The position numbers and the translations under genes are program-made. A model generated the notes under the pieces. It had not been told where the DNA came from. It saw only the letters and a program-made list of their open reading frames with translations, and did not search any database. This document shows, piece after piece, positions 54,085-64,000 of a stretch of 64,000 nt of DNA. How positions within the stretch are numbered: position 1 is the stretch's first letter; each line of letters begins with the position of its first letter. The stretch is from the NCBI GenBank assembly GCA_037447655.1, contig JBBHKE010002973.1, forward strand, positions 478,322 to 542,321. Reading direction: 5' to 3'. This DNA is from Zygnema cylindricum (Eukaryota > Streptophyta > Zygnematophyceae > Zygnematales > Zygnemataceae).

Positions 54085-57000
54085 GGTTATGGGCCCACCC
54101 TCTAGGGTGCCCACCTTCAATGGATCTGGGTTCATCTATTGGGAAGCCATGATGATGGGAGCTTTGTGTGAAAAACGATACTGGGGTATCGTCAGTGGAC
54201 AAGTGAAACGTCCACCTTCAGGAACTCCACCAGGATTTGGGGGAGTAAGGTTTCCTGCAACAACGGCTGCCTCGGCGGAGGAGGCAGATGATGGGGACAG
54301 CAGTGTGTCCAAAAAGGGGAAAGGGAAGGAGACACCCCTTACTCCTATTGCCACAGTATCGGGAGCGGCAATCGTGAAGACCGTGGAGAACGATACTCAA
54401 ATGTGGGAGGATGTAAACATGGCTGCCAAGAACTTCATTCTGAGGCACCTCACTCAAGGTTTGGCCACTCCTCATCTTCACATTTACAAGGCCGAGGAGT
54501 TGTGGGTGAGTTTGGTGGAAATTTATAGAGCTGGAACTATTCAGAAGCTCCAGTTGGCTGAGCAAAAGCTATTGAGTTACACTTACAAAGGAGGAAAGAT
54601 GTTAGATTACTGTAATGATCTTTCTTGTTTGTATACAGAAATGGAAAGTGCCGGGTGGATAGGTACAATGAAAATGAAAGTTAACACCCTTATCATGAAA
54701 TTACCAAATGAGTTCGAAAACTTAGTGTACCGAGTACAGGGAATGCCTGATAGTTCATGGAAATGGAACACAGTAGTCAGGATGATACTTGTGCAGGAAA
54801 ACACAATGGAGATTAGGAGAGGAGGAAAGAGCATTCAAGCTCTAGCAGTAGGAGGGGACCGATGGGGAAAGGACCTGAAGAAACCTTATAGAGGGGAAAG
54901 AGATCATTCAAGGGGACAAAGGCCCCCAAAGGGTCTTTGTTATTATTGCAAAAAGCCGGAGCACTTTATTGCAGATTGTGTCAAGCTATCAGAGCTGAGG
55001 CTCCAAGAGAACCGTGGAGGGGGTTCTTCCGGAGGGAAGAAAAAGGCACTTGTGGTTACAAAGGTGTCAGGAGAAACCGAGGATGAGTCCTCTGAGGAGG
55101 ATGGGGAGCTTCTTCTTGACGAGAGTTTAGAGGAGAACGAGATTCCTCGGAGGCAGAAGTGTGCCCTTGGAGCCATCCGGGAAGCTCCACAGGAAAGATG
55201 GATCATCGACTCAGGTGCATCCATGCATATGTGTCGTGATAAAGAACTCTTCACTAAGTTAAGAAAGATTCCTACTGTAGAGATAGAGTATGGGGATGGG
55301 AGAGTGGTTACTACAGATCTAGTGGGATCAGTAGATCTGAAAGTCTTAGTGGAGGGTAAGACTTCTATACTTACATTCTCAGATGTACTTTACATTCCAC
55401 AGCTGAGTAAAAACCTTGTCTCTACGTCTGTGTTAGATGACAAAGAGTTTGATACCTTCACCAGAAAGGGAGTCTTTACAGCTAAGTATGGGGATGAAGT
55501 TTACTTCACAGCAGATAAGGGTAGCCAAGGAATGTTTAGGCTTAACTTGAGTAATGAAAAGAAGAATGCTTACTATGTTGGTGTTCCTAAGGTGATGATT
55601 TGGCATAAGCGGTTGGGGCATGTACATTTTGATAGGTTAAGGGAAATGAAAAAACTTGGGGTAGTAGATGGCATTGAGTTTGGGGATAATGAAATGATGG
55701 ATGATTGTAGTGGTTGTGCTCAAGGTAAGGCTCACAGACTTCCCTTTCCCAAAGCCGCCACATATAGAGGTGAGAAAGTATTAGATTTAGTCCACACAGA
55801 TATTTGGGGGCCTGCAAAAGTACCTTCGGTTGGAGGAAAGAGGTTTATGATGACAATAACTGATGACTGGTCTAGATACTCTAGAGTCTACTTTCTGAAA
55901 ACAAAGTCTGAAGCATCAACTTACTTCAAAGAATATAAAGCTTGGAGTGAGAAGTTGCATGAAACCCCCATTAAAAGGATAAGGAGTGATAATGGGGGGG
56001 AATATACCTCTAACGAGTTTGAGGAATATTTGAGAGATGAGGGAGTGCAGCACCAGAAAACTGTACCATATAACCCAGAACAAAATGGGGTAGCTGAGAG
56101 GTTGAATAGAACACTAGGAGATAGTGCATGTAGTATGTTGGCAGACAAGAAAATAGGAAAGAGATTTTGGGCAGAGGCAATGAACTGTGCCAACTATATT
56201 AAAAATAGAGTCCTTACCTCAGCTGTAAAGGGAGTGACACCTTATGAGAGATGGGTTGGAAGGAAACCAGATATCTCACACCTTAAAGTATTTGGTAGCC
56301 AAGTTTACAGTCTTGACACGGATAGGAAAAACTGGAAACTATTTGCTAAGGGAAAACCTGGATACTTTGTGGGATATGATGAGGATGTTAAGGGATATAG
56401 AGTCTATGACTTAGCAAAGAAAGATATCATTCTGGTCAAACACTTAGTTGTCATGGATGAAGGGAAGTCATTTGACCCCTTCAAATATACAAAGAAGATA
56501 AGGATCAGATTTGAGTCCGAAAGTGAGGAGAACTCAGTCGTTCCCGAAAAAGACATGAGTGAAACTGTGATTACAGATTCAAGGGAGATCCAAGATACAG
56601 GAGACTCACCGGAAACCTCACATACTCCTATGGACTTCGAGGAGATGGAAGAAGCGCGACAAGATACGATTTTTATGGACAGGGGAGCCGATGAGACAGT
56701 GAGAAGAAATCCAAGACTTCCATCCATTCCAGCTTCGGAGTTTGAGGGAGGAAGGAGGAGCAGCAAAAGAATACAGGAAAAACAAGCTGCCCATAAGGTA
56801 ACTAAGCTATCTCACCCAGATGAGCCTCAGTCTTACTTAGAGGCAGTGAATAGTCCAGAGAAAGAAAGATGGATTAGGGCCATAAATGATGAGATGGCTT
56901 CTATCATGGAAGCAAATACTTGGGAACTAGCGGATTGCCCTCCAGACAGAAAACCTATTGGATGTAAATGGGTATTTAAACTAAAACTGAACCCAGATAA

Positions 57001-58414
57001 TACAATTGAGAGGTATAAGGCTCGATTGGTAGCGAAGGGGTTCACCCAAAAAGAGGGGATTGACTATGAGGAGACCTTTGCTCCAGTTGTTCAGTTCCCA
57101 TAGGTAAGGATTCTCCTCAGTCTGGCCGCAGCGGAAGACATGGAAATTCACCAGATGGATATTAAGACTGCTTTTCTTAATGGTGAGTTAGAGGAAGAAA
57201 TTTTTATGAGGCAACCCGAGGGGTTTGTGGAAGAAGGAGAAGAAAGCAAAGTGTGCAGGCTCATAAAGTCCTTATATGGACTGAAACAGGCTCCCCGACA
57301 GTGGAATAAGAAACTAGATGGGTTTCTCACCGATCTGGGATACATCCGGATCAGCTCTGACCATTCTATCTATATGTTTGAAGATGAGAATGGTGTCATT
57401 TTTATTGCAATTTATGTGGATGATCTGCTTGTGTTAAGTAAGTCTTTAGATAATATCAATAGGCTAAAGAAAGATCTTAGGGGCAGATTTGATATGAAGG
57501 ATTTAGGGGAGGCAAAATATATTTTGGGGATCCAAATGGAGAGAGATAGAGGGAAGAAGATTATCAGACTTACTCAGAAAGAAGCAATAGGTAATATGCT
57601 TGAGAAATTCCAGATGGAAAATGCTAACAGTTGTACCACTCCCATGGACTTGAAAAAAGTAAGTGATGGGAGTGTAGAAGGAGGAGTGATGATCTTAGAC
57701 GATCACATGAGTCTAGAGGAGAGAGAGTTCATGAAGTCTATTCCTTATAGACAGGTCGTAGGAAGCTTAATCTATTTTATGAATTGTACCAGGCCGGACA
57801 TAGCGGCAGCAGTTGGAGTACTCAGTAGGAGTCTTAATGATCCTAGGAAGAGAGATTGGGAGGCAGCCAAGAGAGTCATGAGATATCTGGTGGGAACTAG
57901 AGAGTTATGGTTGCATTTGGGAGGGGAGCATACTGATATCACCACTTGGAGTGACGCCAGTTATGGGGATGCACCTATGAGAAGATGCACTTCTGGATAT
58001 GTTTTGTATGTGGGGGAAGGTGCTTGCTGTTGGAGCAGTAAGCAACAAAAGGTGGTTGCTCAGTCTACTATGGAGGCTGAGTATATGGCGTCGTGTTCTG
58101 CTGTAAAAGAACTAATGTGGGTGAAATCATTGTTACAAGAACTGGGATTTATGAAGGAGGGAGTGCATGAAATCTTTTGCGATAACCAAGCTGCAATTGC
58201 AATTGCAGCCAATCCAAAACACCATTTCAAAGCAAAACATATGGACATAAGATTAAGCTTCGTAAGAGAAAAAGTTGAAAATAAAATTCTAAATCTTGTG
58301 TATAGACCTGATGAAGAAATGGTGGCTGACATGATGACCAAACCTGTGCCCTCTCCTAAACTAAAATATTGTCGAGAAAAATGCGGGTTGAAAGAAAAAA
58401 TAAAATTAGACTAG
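54065..58414 (+). CDS. copia-III copy 2 Gag-Pol, open except one in-frame UAG
   Basis: A 4350-nt frame with the domain order of copy 1. The only interruption is UAG at 57101-57103 in RT, in the sequence FAPVVQFP(stop)VRILLSLAA; related copia elements have a sense codon there. All catalytic signatures are present: protease DSGA, integrase D,D,E, RT YVDD near 57418, RNase H acidic residues. The zinc knuckle reads CYYCKKPEHFIADC, with Glu replacing the conserved Gly. Gag-Pol of copia elements is normally one frame. Stop suppression at this UAG would be needed for RT, so the copy is either dead or depends on readthrough. Confidence 0.92.
54085..54099 (+). other. Primer-binding site of copia-III copy 2
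   Basis: GGTTATGGGCCCACC, identical to copy 1. Confidence 0.8.
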
Positions 58415-58427
58415 AAAATAAGGGGAG

Positions 58428-59476
58428 TGTTGAAATTTATAGATTTCTAGAGTATTTTCTAGGTTTAAATATGTTTATATAAAAGGAAAAAGAAAAGGAC
58501 AGACAGCCTGCCTCCACCTCCGCTCTCTAGCCCCCATACTTGCTGTAGTCACTGAAGGAAAGAGAGAGAGGTTGATCCATGGCTGCCTTAGTTCAACAGA
58601 CAGCTATTTTTAGTAGGTTACTAAAAATATACTTGACGGACCAGAGATTTTATCCCGGTACCTGCGGTTCGTCAAATCGACCGGTAGCGGTCAGCTTTAT
58701 CCTAATAGACTAGGACCAATGCTAAGTGCTATGGTATGTGATAGATATATATTTAGTTCGAAAGGATAAAGTTCATTTAACTAAAACTGTTTACGGCGTA
58801 CATATATACAGTTTTATAAAGTACGTCGTACGACGCTAATTCAAAACGGATACCACGCATTTTATTTCTACATCGGAACAAATATCGCGCAAGTATTTAT
58901 TCCGGCCAAGATTACGTTTCGCATATAATCCAACGGCGCACATCATCGCCGAAATCCCGGAGTGGTCACTTTGGCATTTAGTGACGTGGCATCACCTGGC
59001 GCCACGTGGGGAGACATCATTCGGTCGCGGGAATTCCGAGGAACGTACGGATGAGTGGAAAGTATACACGCGGCCACTTATGGCTTTGTCGTACAGAGGC
59101 CGTACAGAAAGTACATCGGCAGTAGTACTTTCTAGTACTATACAGTTTTGTGATTGGTTCGTACAGGCAGTAGATAGGAGCTGTGAGAGGGAATTAAGAA
59201 AAACTAGGACTTAGGAAAATTTAGGTAGATAGTCCTCTCTCTCTCAGAGAGTTTGTATAAATTGGCATCTTTGCCACCCTATAACTTATCGCCTGGTTGG
59301 CCGTTTTCAGTGATTCTTTTTTCTACGGACTCAGGGGAGTCCAGGCTACACAGGGGTGCAATCAAATTGTCAGTTTGCCTTCTTGGGCAGCAGTGGTTGT
59401 GGCTTAAAGTGGGTTAGTTAAATACTATCTAGAGGCTTCCTGTATTCTGTGGTCCAATGGAGGACACAGAATTGCA
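58428..59476 (+). repeat. LTR 3 of copia-III
   Basis: Preceded by the purine tract at 58416-58427. It ends AGAATTGCA and is followed directly by the GATGA target copy, which defines the LTR end. The SINE lies at about 58483-58736. Confidence 0.93.
58483..58736 (-). mobile_element. SINE captured in LTR 3 (antisense)
   Basis: Same insert as in LTR 1 and LTR 2, with a few substitutions. Confidence 0.7.
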
Positions 59477-59481
59477 GATGA

Positions 59482-61690
59482 AACGACATTATTCTATCCA
59501 AATCTAGCCCGTACCGTAAGCACGTTCTTCGCCATAAATGTCGCTTGCCAAATTACGTTCCGTACGGGCGTGGTACTTTTCCAAACATTTCGAATATTTC
59601 AAATTGGATCACTTCGCGAACCGCCGTCCATTTCCCAACGCATTCCGCGCCACTTAGTTACTTCTTCACGTCCCTTTAATTTTCCTCGTACATCTACTCC
59701 TCAAATCCGCAAATCCATTCGAACCACCACATTAACTTCGCTAATTAAATACGCATGCAAACACGCTCACGCACGAAACATCGCGTACGCACAAAACGTC
59801 GCGTGCGCACGAAACTAACTTTTCAAAAAACAACATCTTTCTCTCTTTATTTTTGAATTTGTCTCCCCCCTCTATCGCCTCTATCTCTCCCACTTCTCGT
59901 CCCCCTGTCAATCACCCCCTCCTTTCCCTTCTCCCTCTCCATCTATCCATCCCATCCACCCTCGCTCCCCTCTCCCTCTCCCCCCCCCTCACTACCAACA
60001 CTCTTTCTCTCTCACTGTAATAGCTCCTTCATCTCCCCTTCAATTTTCCGCTTTTCTCTCCCACCTCTCACGCTCCCGCTCCACCCCCCTCTCTCCCTTC
60101 TTTTTTCCCTTCCTGTCAATCTGTCTCTGTTTCCCACGTCCTATCCCTCTCTTTCTCCATCTTCTCTCCATCACGGTTGCTCGTGGTCCTTCTCCCTCAC
60201 ATTCCGTCAATTTTTTTTCCCCTATCTCCATCCTTATATTTCCCTTGTAGTCCCTCTCCCTTTCAATCTGTTGCCCCATCTCCTTCTACGACTCTTCTCC
60301 CTTTCCTTTTAGATCTACTCTCCCTCCCTATCGCCAAATCAAATTTCCCTCACCCTATCCTTTCCCCATTCTCCAACCCTCATCCGATTACCCTCCCTCT
60401 CCTTCTCCTTCCCCTTTTCATCGATCTTTTATAATCTCTCACTCCCTCTAAGTTTCCTCTCTTTATCATTTTGGATGCCCCCTACCATCCCTCTCCCTCA
60501 CTTTATAATTTTAACTCTCATTTCGTCTTCATGTGTATTGCTCTGTTTTTTTTACAGGCGACGTAAACCTACTCAAGGTCGCGGCGCAAACTACTTTTTG
60601 TTACAGGATGGATTCTCTTTAGTCGAAGTACATTATATGCTACAATAGTTTTGGTTAACGTAGTAAACCAATAGGAATAAGAATTGATTCTACATCATTG
60701 TGATGAATTTTTTATTATATTAAATATTTTTAAGCCAATGAGACTCCAATGAGAATGTTGTATGAGAGTGTTGTGACTCCTTCTTCTATTGATATATGGG
60801 TTTGTTTTGTTTTTTACGAAATGCTTTTGTTTTGTACACTTTTGCCTTTGTTATGCAATGATGACAAATCTTTATTTTTGTCATTGGTGATGACCAGCCG
60901 ACGATGAGGCATCTTCGTCGCTGGATTGTAAACCAGTTATGGTGCATTGTCATCGCTGACCAAACAACTGGCTTCAGCTCTGTCTCTTTATAGGAAGACA
61001 AACCGGCGACGAGAGTGTGTCATCACTGAACTGTAAAACAACAATATGTTGCCGTTTAACCAAAAACCAATAACGACGTTGTGTTATCGGAGGAAAATCT
61101 TTCGGCGATGAGGTAGTGTCATCGCTGGAAAACCCACCAGCGACGAGAAACTGTCATCAGTGAACAAAGTACAATGAAATAGTCCATGTCACTGCTACGA
61201 CTGCAAGCAACAATGAGGCAGGCTCGTCGCCTAATATGAATTAAGTAAAAAACAACATGCTTGTGTAATAAACACAAAAACAAAGTGTTCGTCCCCCCGT
61301 TCCAACATCATGTTCCCCATAGGTGAATCACAAACACACGGAAACACATTAAACAGGATGAACCAACGCACTTACATACTCATAGAATGCAAAAACAAAA
61401 TCATGTTTCATAAAATGGTTGTATTATACAACATTTTGGCATACATGCTTCACAATGAAGAAAAAAAAAATTGCAAAAACAATGACATTATGGTAAGAGA
61501 CACACTACGCGACGTATTACCTCTTTAATATTGTATGATAACTTCTTACTCCTAAATCCTTACACTCCTTTCAATGTAAAAATAGGTATGACAAGCCAAA
61601 GACAACAAAAACTACAAAACTACGTCAATCCTACACTCCACGATCTACTAAAAAAACATACATAAAGTATCATTAAGTATTACCAAGGGC
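59482..61690. other. Intergenic: CG-rich fragment, pyrimidine tract, degraded GCGACGA repeats
   Basis: 59745-59816 contains units (AAACATCGCGTACGCAC, AAACGTCGCGTGCGCAC) like the gypsy LTR array. 59830-60500 is strongly C/T-rich with no coding evidence. 60890-61240 has four or five decayed blocks pairing GCGACGAG with TCATCGCTG. No gene recognised. Confidence 0.5.
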
Positions 61691-63640
61691 TTAATATTTT
61701 TCTCTTTCCGTGAATTTTTTATTTGGAACCTCATCTTCTTGTGTACCGACGTCTTGAAATTTTTTGAGAAATTCGCGTGCCTTTGCCAAAGGAGGTGGCA
61801 CTTCCTCGCTGTCAAAATGGTTTTGGTGTTTGTGGATGATACATTGCAACTATTTTGTTAGAATTTCCTCCTCCCATCTCCCATCATTCAATGGAGCTTT
61901 CCTCGTATATCCCATCCCATCTTTGTCTTTCATGGAGTTTACTTTGCGAATTGAGTCACTAGCCAATCTCCGGTCCTATTAATTTCCTAGACTAATCTCG
62001 ATTAGAGGGTTGTGACCATTGTTCATTCCGAACTCCCGACTTCTTCCAACTTTTCCACTTCTTACTCTAAACCTCCTTTATTTTTTATATTACGAAGGAA
62101 TCCGCCAGTTGCACCAAGTGAGTAGCACATGGTGGAAATAAGTGTAAGATCGTTTTTTTTGGCAATCGAAACGCGGTTTAGCTCCTCGGACATATTAAGT
62201 CCACCAAAATTATCAAGGAAAACGATTTTTTCTCGGCCATGGGGATTGGCATAATAATACCTCCTATCCTTAAACCATTGGGGAAATACTCTCTTGTCAT
62301 TCCATCCTTTCGGATAGGTGCGATAGCACCGTTAGGGAAATACTCTCTTCTCGTTCCATCCCTTTGGACACGTGCGATAGCACACACCTGTTATTGGTGA
62401 AATGAAAAAAAAAAAGGCATTAGAATAAAAAAGATGATGGAGGGAAAGAGGGAGATGGGAGATGAAAAAGATGATGGGAGAAAAATGGATAGGGGGGAAA
62501 GGAGGGAGAGTGGAGAGAGGAAGTGGAGAGGGAGGGAGAGAATGGAGAGATAAATGGGATAAGAGGGAGAGGGGATAACAGAGGGAGAGGGGGGGGCAGA
62601 GGGAGAGAGGGGGAGTGAGAGGTGAGAGGAGGGGGGAGAGAGGAGGAGAAACAGGGGGAGAGGGGAAAAGAGAGTGAAATGAAGAGAGAAAGGGAAGAAT
62701 AAAGAGGGAGGGAGTGAGGAGAGGATGGAGAGAGGGAGAGGAAAAGGGATATAAATAACTATAATTATAAATATACATGCATGAAAACAATGGAACGAAA
62801 CACATAATGCAACAAGTGAAAATAATGTGAAAAAACAAAAAATTCAAGACAAAAAGAAACAAATAAGGGGATATATACCTAAAATATCGTCGGGAAGATT
62901 TCGAATCATGTAAGTTCTATTACGGTTTGTGAGAATAAGCATGAGTGATTCAATCCGTGCATTCACCTCTCTGGTGAGACGGATCATCAAAGTCATGGAT
63001 TCGCCTCCACCCGCAATGTCCGCGTAATTTACCACTTCGTCGCCAAAGAAGCCTAATGTCTTCCCATTGCCCATATTTAATATCAAGGGATTCTCATTCA
63101 TATTCTCAACGAGATTTTTGTCAAAATCACCTAGTCGACACAAAGAAGACAACGACAAAGAAAAAAACGAGAGTAAGCAAAAGCATGTACATTACGTACG
63201 TTAAAGGCAAAAAATTATATACAAAAAATATTGCAGTCCATAAATGGAAATAGAGTACAAGTCTTACCCGAAAGAAAGCCCTTTTTTAGTACCCCCAAGT
63301 GATACACCACTGTTTTCTCAATGTGCTCCTCCCTTCTTGGACTACATTGTAATTTACCCTTTAGGGCAACGGCATTGATATTGTGTTTCTCTTGAAACCT
63401 TTGGATCCACCTTTTTATAATCCGTGTAATCCTTTCACGTAAGAATTCGTCAAAGAACTTGGCGCATGCTCCTCTTTCACACGTATAATGATGTAATACG
63501 CCATCTTTTGTACGATTGTCGTAGAGAGTTTCATACCCGCCTTTTTGAATCGATAAAATTTCTCGAGCGATTCTTGGTGAACAAGGGTCACCCATACCAT
63601 TTCTTTCTTTGCCCTACCCGGTAGTGCTGTCATTACAGCC
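61691..63640 (-). pseudogene. DDE-type transposase gene, decayed
   Basis: Minus-strand segments join across plausible GT-AG introns. The N-terminal part is at 63595-63268 (DPCSPRIAREILSIQKGGYE, helix-rich). The core at 63131-62880 (NMGNGKTLGFFGDEVVNYAD, IRLTREVNARIES, IRNLPDD) continues from 62389 with CYRTCPKGWNEKRVFP and EKIVFLDNFGGLNMSEEL. The tail is at about 61978-61691. The pattern resembles DDE superfamily endonucleases of Tc1/mariner-pogo type known from oomycete and algal genomes (recalled). The position of the first catalytic Asp reads MNEN, the second is FLDN. A 54-bp tandem duplication at about 62281-62388 brings in a stop (VFP then TAA), and another stop follows ILTK. The gene is therefore broken. 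Confidence 0.55.
62400..62760. repeat. Purine-rich (GAGGGA)n-like tract
   Basis: G/A-rich low-complexity DNA inside an apparent intron of the transposase-like gene. The long minus-strand Ser/Pro/Leu frame here is a composition artefact. Confidence 0.85.
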
Positions 63641-64000
63641 ACATTTCATCTTCCAAATCCCGACGTAGGTAATGAACTAGTCGTACCCAATATACTTCTT
63701 ATTATGGCCACCCTTTCGACCCACCATCTCCGCTCTTTTTGATATTCTGTTGATGAGGAGAAGAAGTAAAAAAAATGTCAAAAACGGGGTTAATAGATAA
63801 CATGATGGAATAACATGAAAACATAAAGTATTGCATGACTCCACTGTGTTTGTGTTTGTAAAAGGGACAATATAGCACTCAGCACGCCACAATGCACAGC
63901 GGAAATCACCAAGGATCTTCCCGTAGCAACAGTAGGAGCACACAGCACTGAAAGATAAGGTTGCGTTTTATTACTTGGAAGAGAGTACAAGGTTGCGCTC
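63641..64000. other. Unassigned window end
   Basis: May hold the 5' end of the transposase-like gene (MVGRKGGHNKKYIGYD near 63680-63730 on the minus strand), but I cannot connect it in frame. Confidence 0.3.

Larger units (their letters stand above)
47644..59476 (+). mobile_element. Tandem copia array: LTR-internal-LTR-internal-LTR (copia-III)
   Basis: Three 1049-bp LTRs (47644-48692, 53036-54084, 58428-59476) alternate with two internal regions in the same orientation and at an exact 5392-bp period. The array as a whole is flanked by GATGA on both sides (47639-47643 and 59477-59481), and no duplication is seen at the internal junctions. Copies are about 99 percent identical by eye. This is one integration event of a dimeric element, or an array expanded by unequal exchange after integration. 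Confidence 0.95.

Noticed and set aside
41854-57103. UAG reassigned to a sense codon (as in some ulvophyte algae), because two elements have lone in-frame UAGs
   Set aside because: The kelch gene and copia Gag-Pol both end at UAG in the expected place, and UAG readthrough or single nonsense mutations explain the two cases.
62332-62862. 176-residue Ser/Pro/Leu-rich minus-strand protein
   Set aside because: It is the complement of a GAGGGA-like tract; only its C-terminal end overlaps real transposase-like sequence.

Overview
The window looks like nuclear DNA of a streptophyte (a charophyte alga or a bryophyte-grade plant). Three things point there: an F-box/kelch gene of the plant type; primer-binding sites in LTR elements that match the plant initiator tRNA-Met; and GT-AG introns in a small secreted-protein gene. 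The species cannot be named from sequence alone. The DNA is gene-poor and dominated by nested LTR retrotransposons and MITE-like elements.

Layout. 1-9.3 kb: one intact host gene on the minus strand (F-box/kelch, 3651-5087), a foldback element with about 540-bp inverted arms (6841-8631), relatives of those arms at 170-259 and about 34130-34334, and a short hairpin MITE (9095-9309). 9.3-15.7 kb: a decayed Ty1/copia element with both LTRs, whose gag holds a solo LTR (10419-11664) of the Ty3/gypsy family seen complete further right. 17.4-19.8 kb: a (CCCTCT)n tract of about 350 bp, then a spliced gene for a secreted beta/gamma-crystallin-like protein. 20.7-33.3 kb: a second broken copia element on the minus strand, split by a non-autonomous LTR element (22390-28746) that carries a tRNA-derived SINE, and by a 2.08-kb probable solo LTR (29754-31836).

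34.3-45.5 kb holds the most striking object: an 11.2-kb Ty3/gypsy element on the minus strand with a perfect 4-bp target duplication. It encodes Gag, (UAG), zinc knuckles, aspartic protease, a DNMT3/DRM-like cytosine-5 DNA methyltransferase, reverse transcriptase/RNase H, integrase and a C-terminal PHD finger. Its LTRs carry arrays of 20-bp CpG-rich repeats. A DNA-methylating activity and a histone-reader module in one retroelement suggest that it may write or read host chromatin marks. The methyltransferase is split over two frames exactly at its catalytic motif.

47.6-59.5 kb: an LTR-internal-LTR-internal-LTR tandem of a copia element, bounded by a single 5-bp target duplication. The LTRs contain the first gag codons, an antisense SINE and G-box/ACGT elements, and the primer-binding site matches the middle of initiator tRNA-Met (half-tRNA priming). 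59.5-64 kb: pyrimidine- and purine-rich tracts and a decayed DDE-type transposase gene on the minus strand. No rRNA, functional tRNA gene or CRISPR array was seen.
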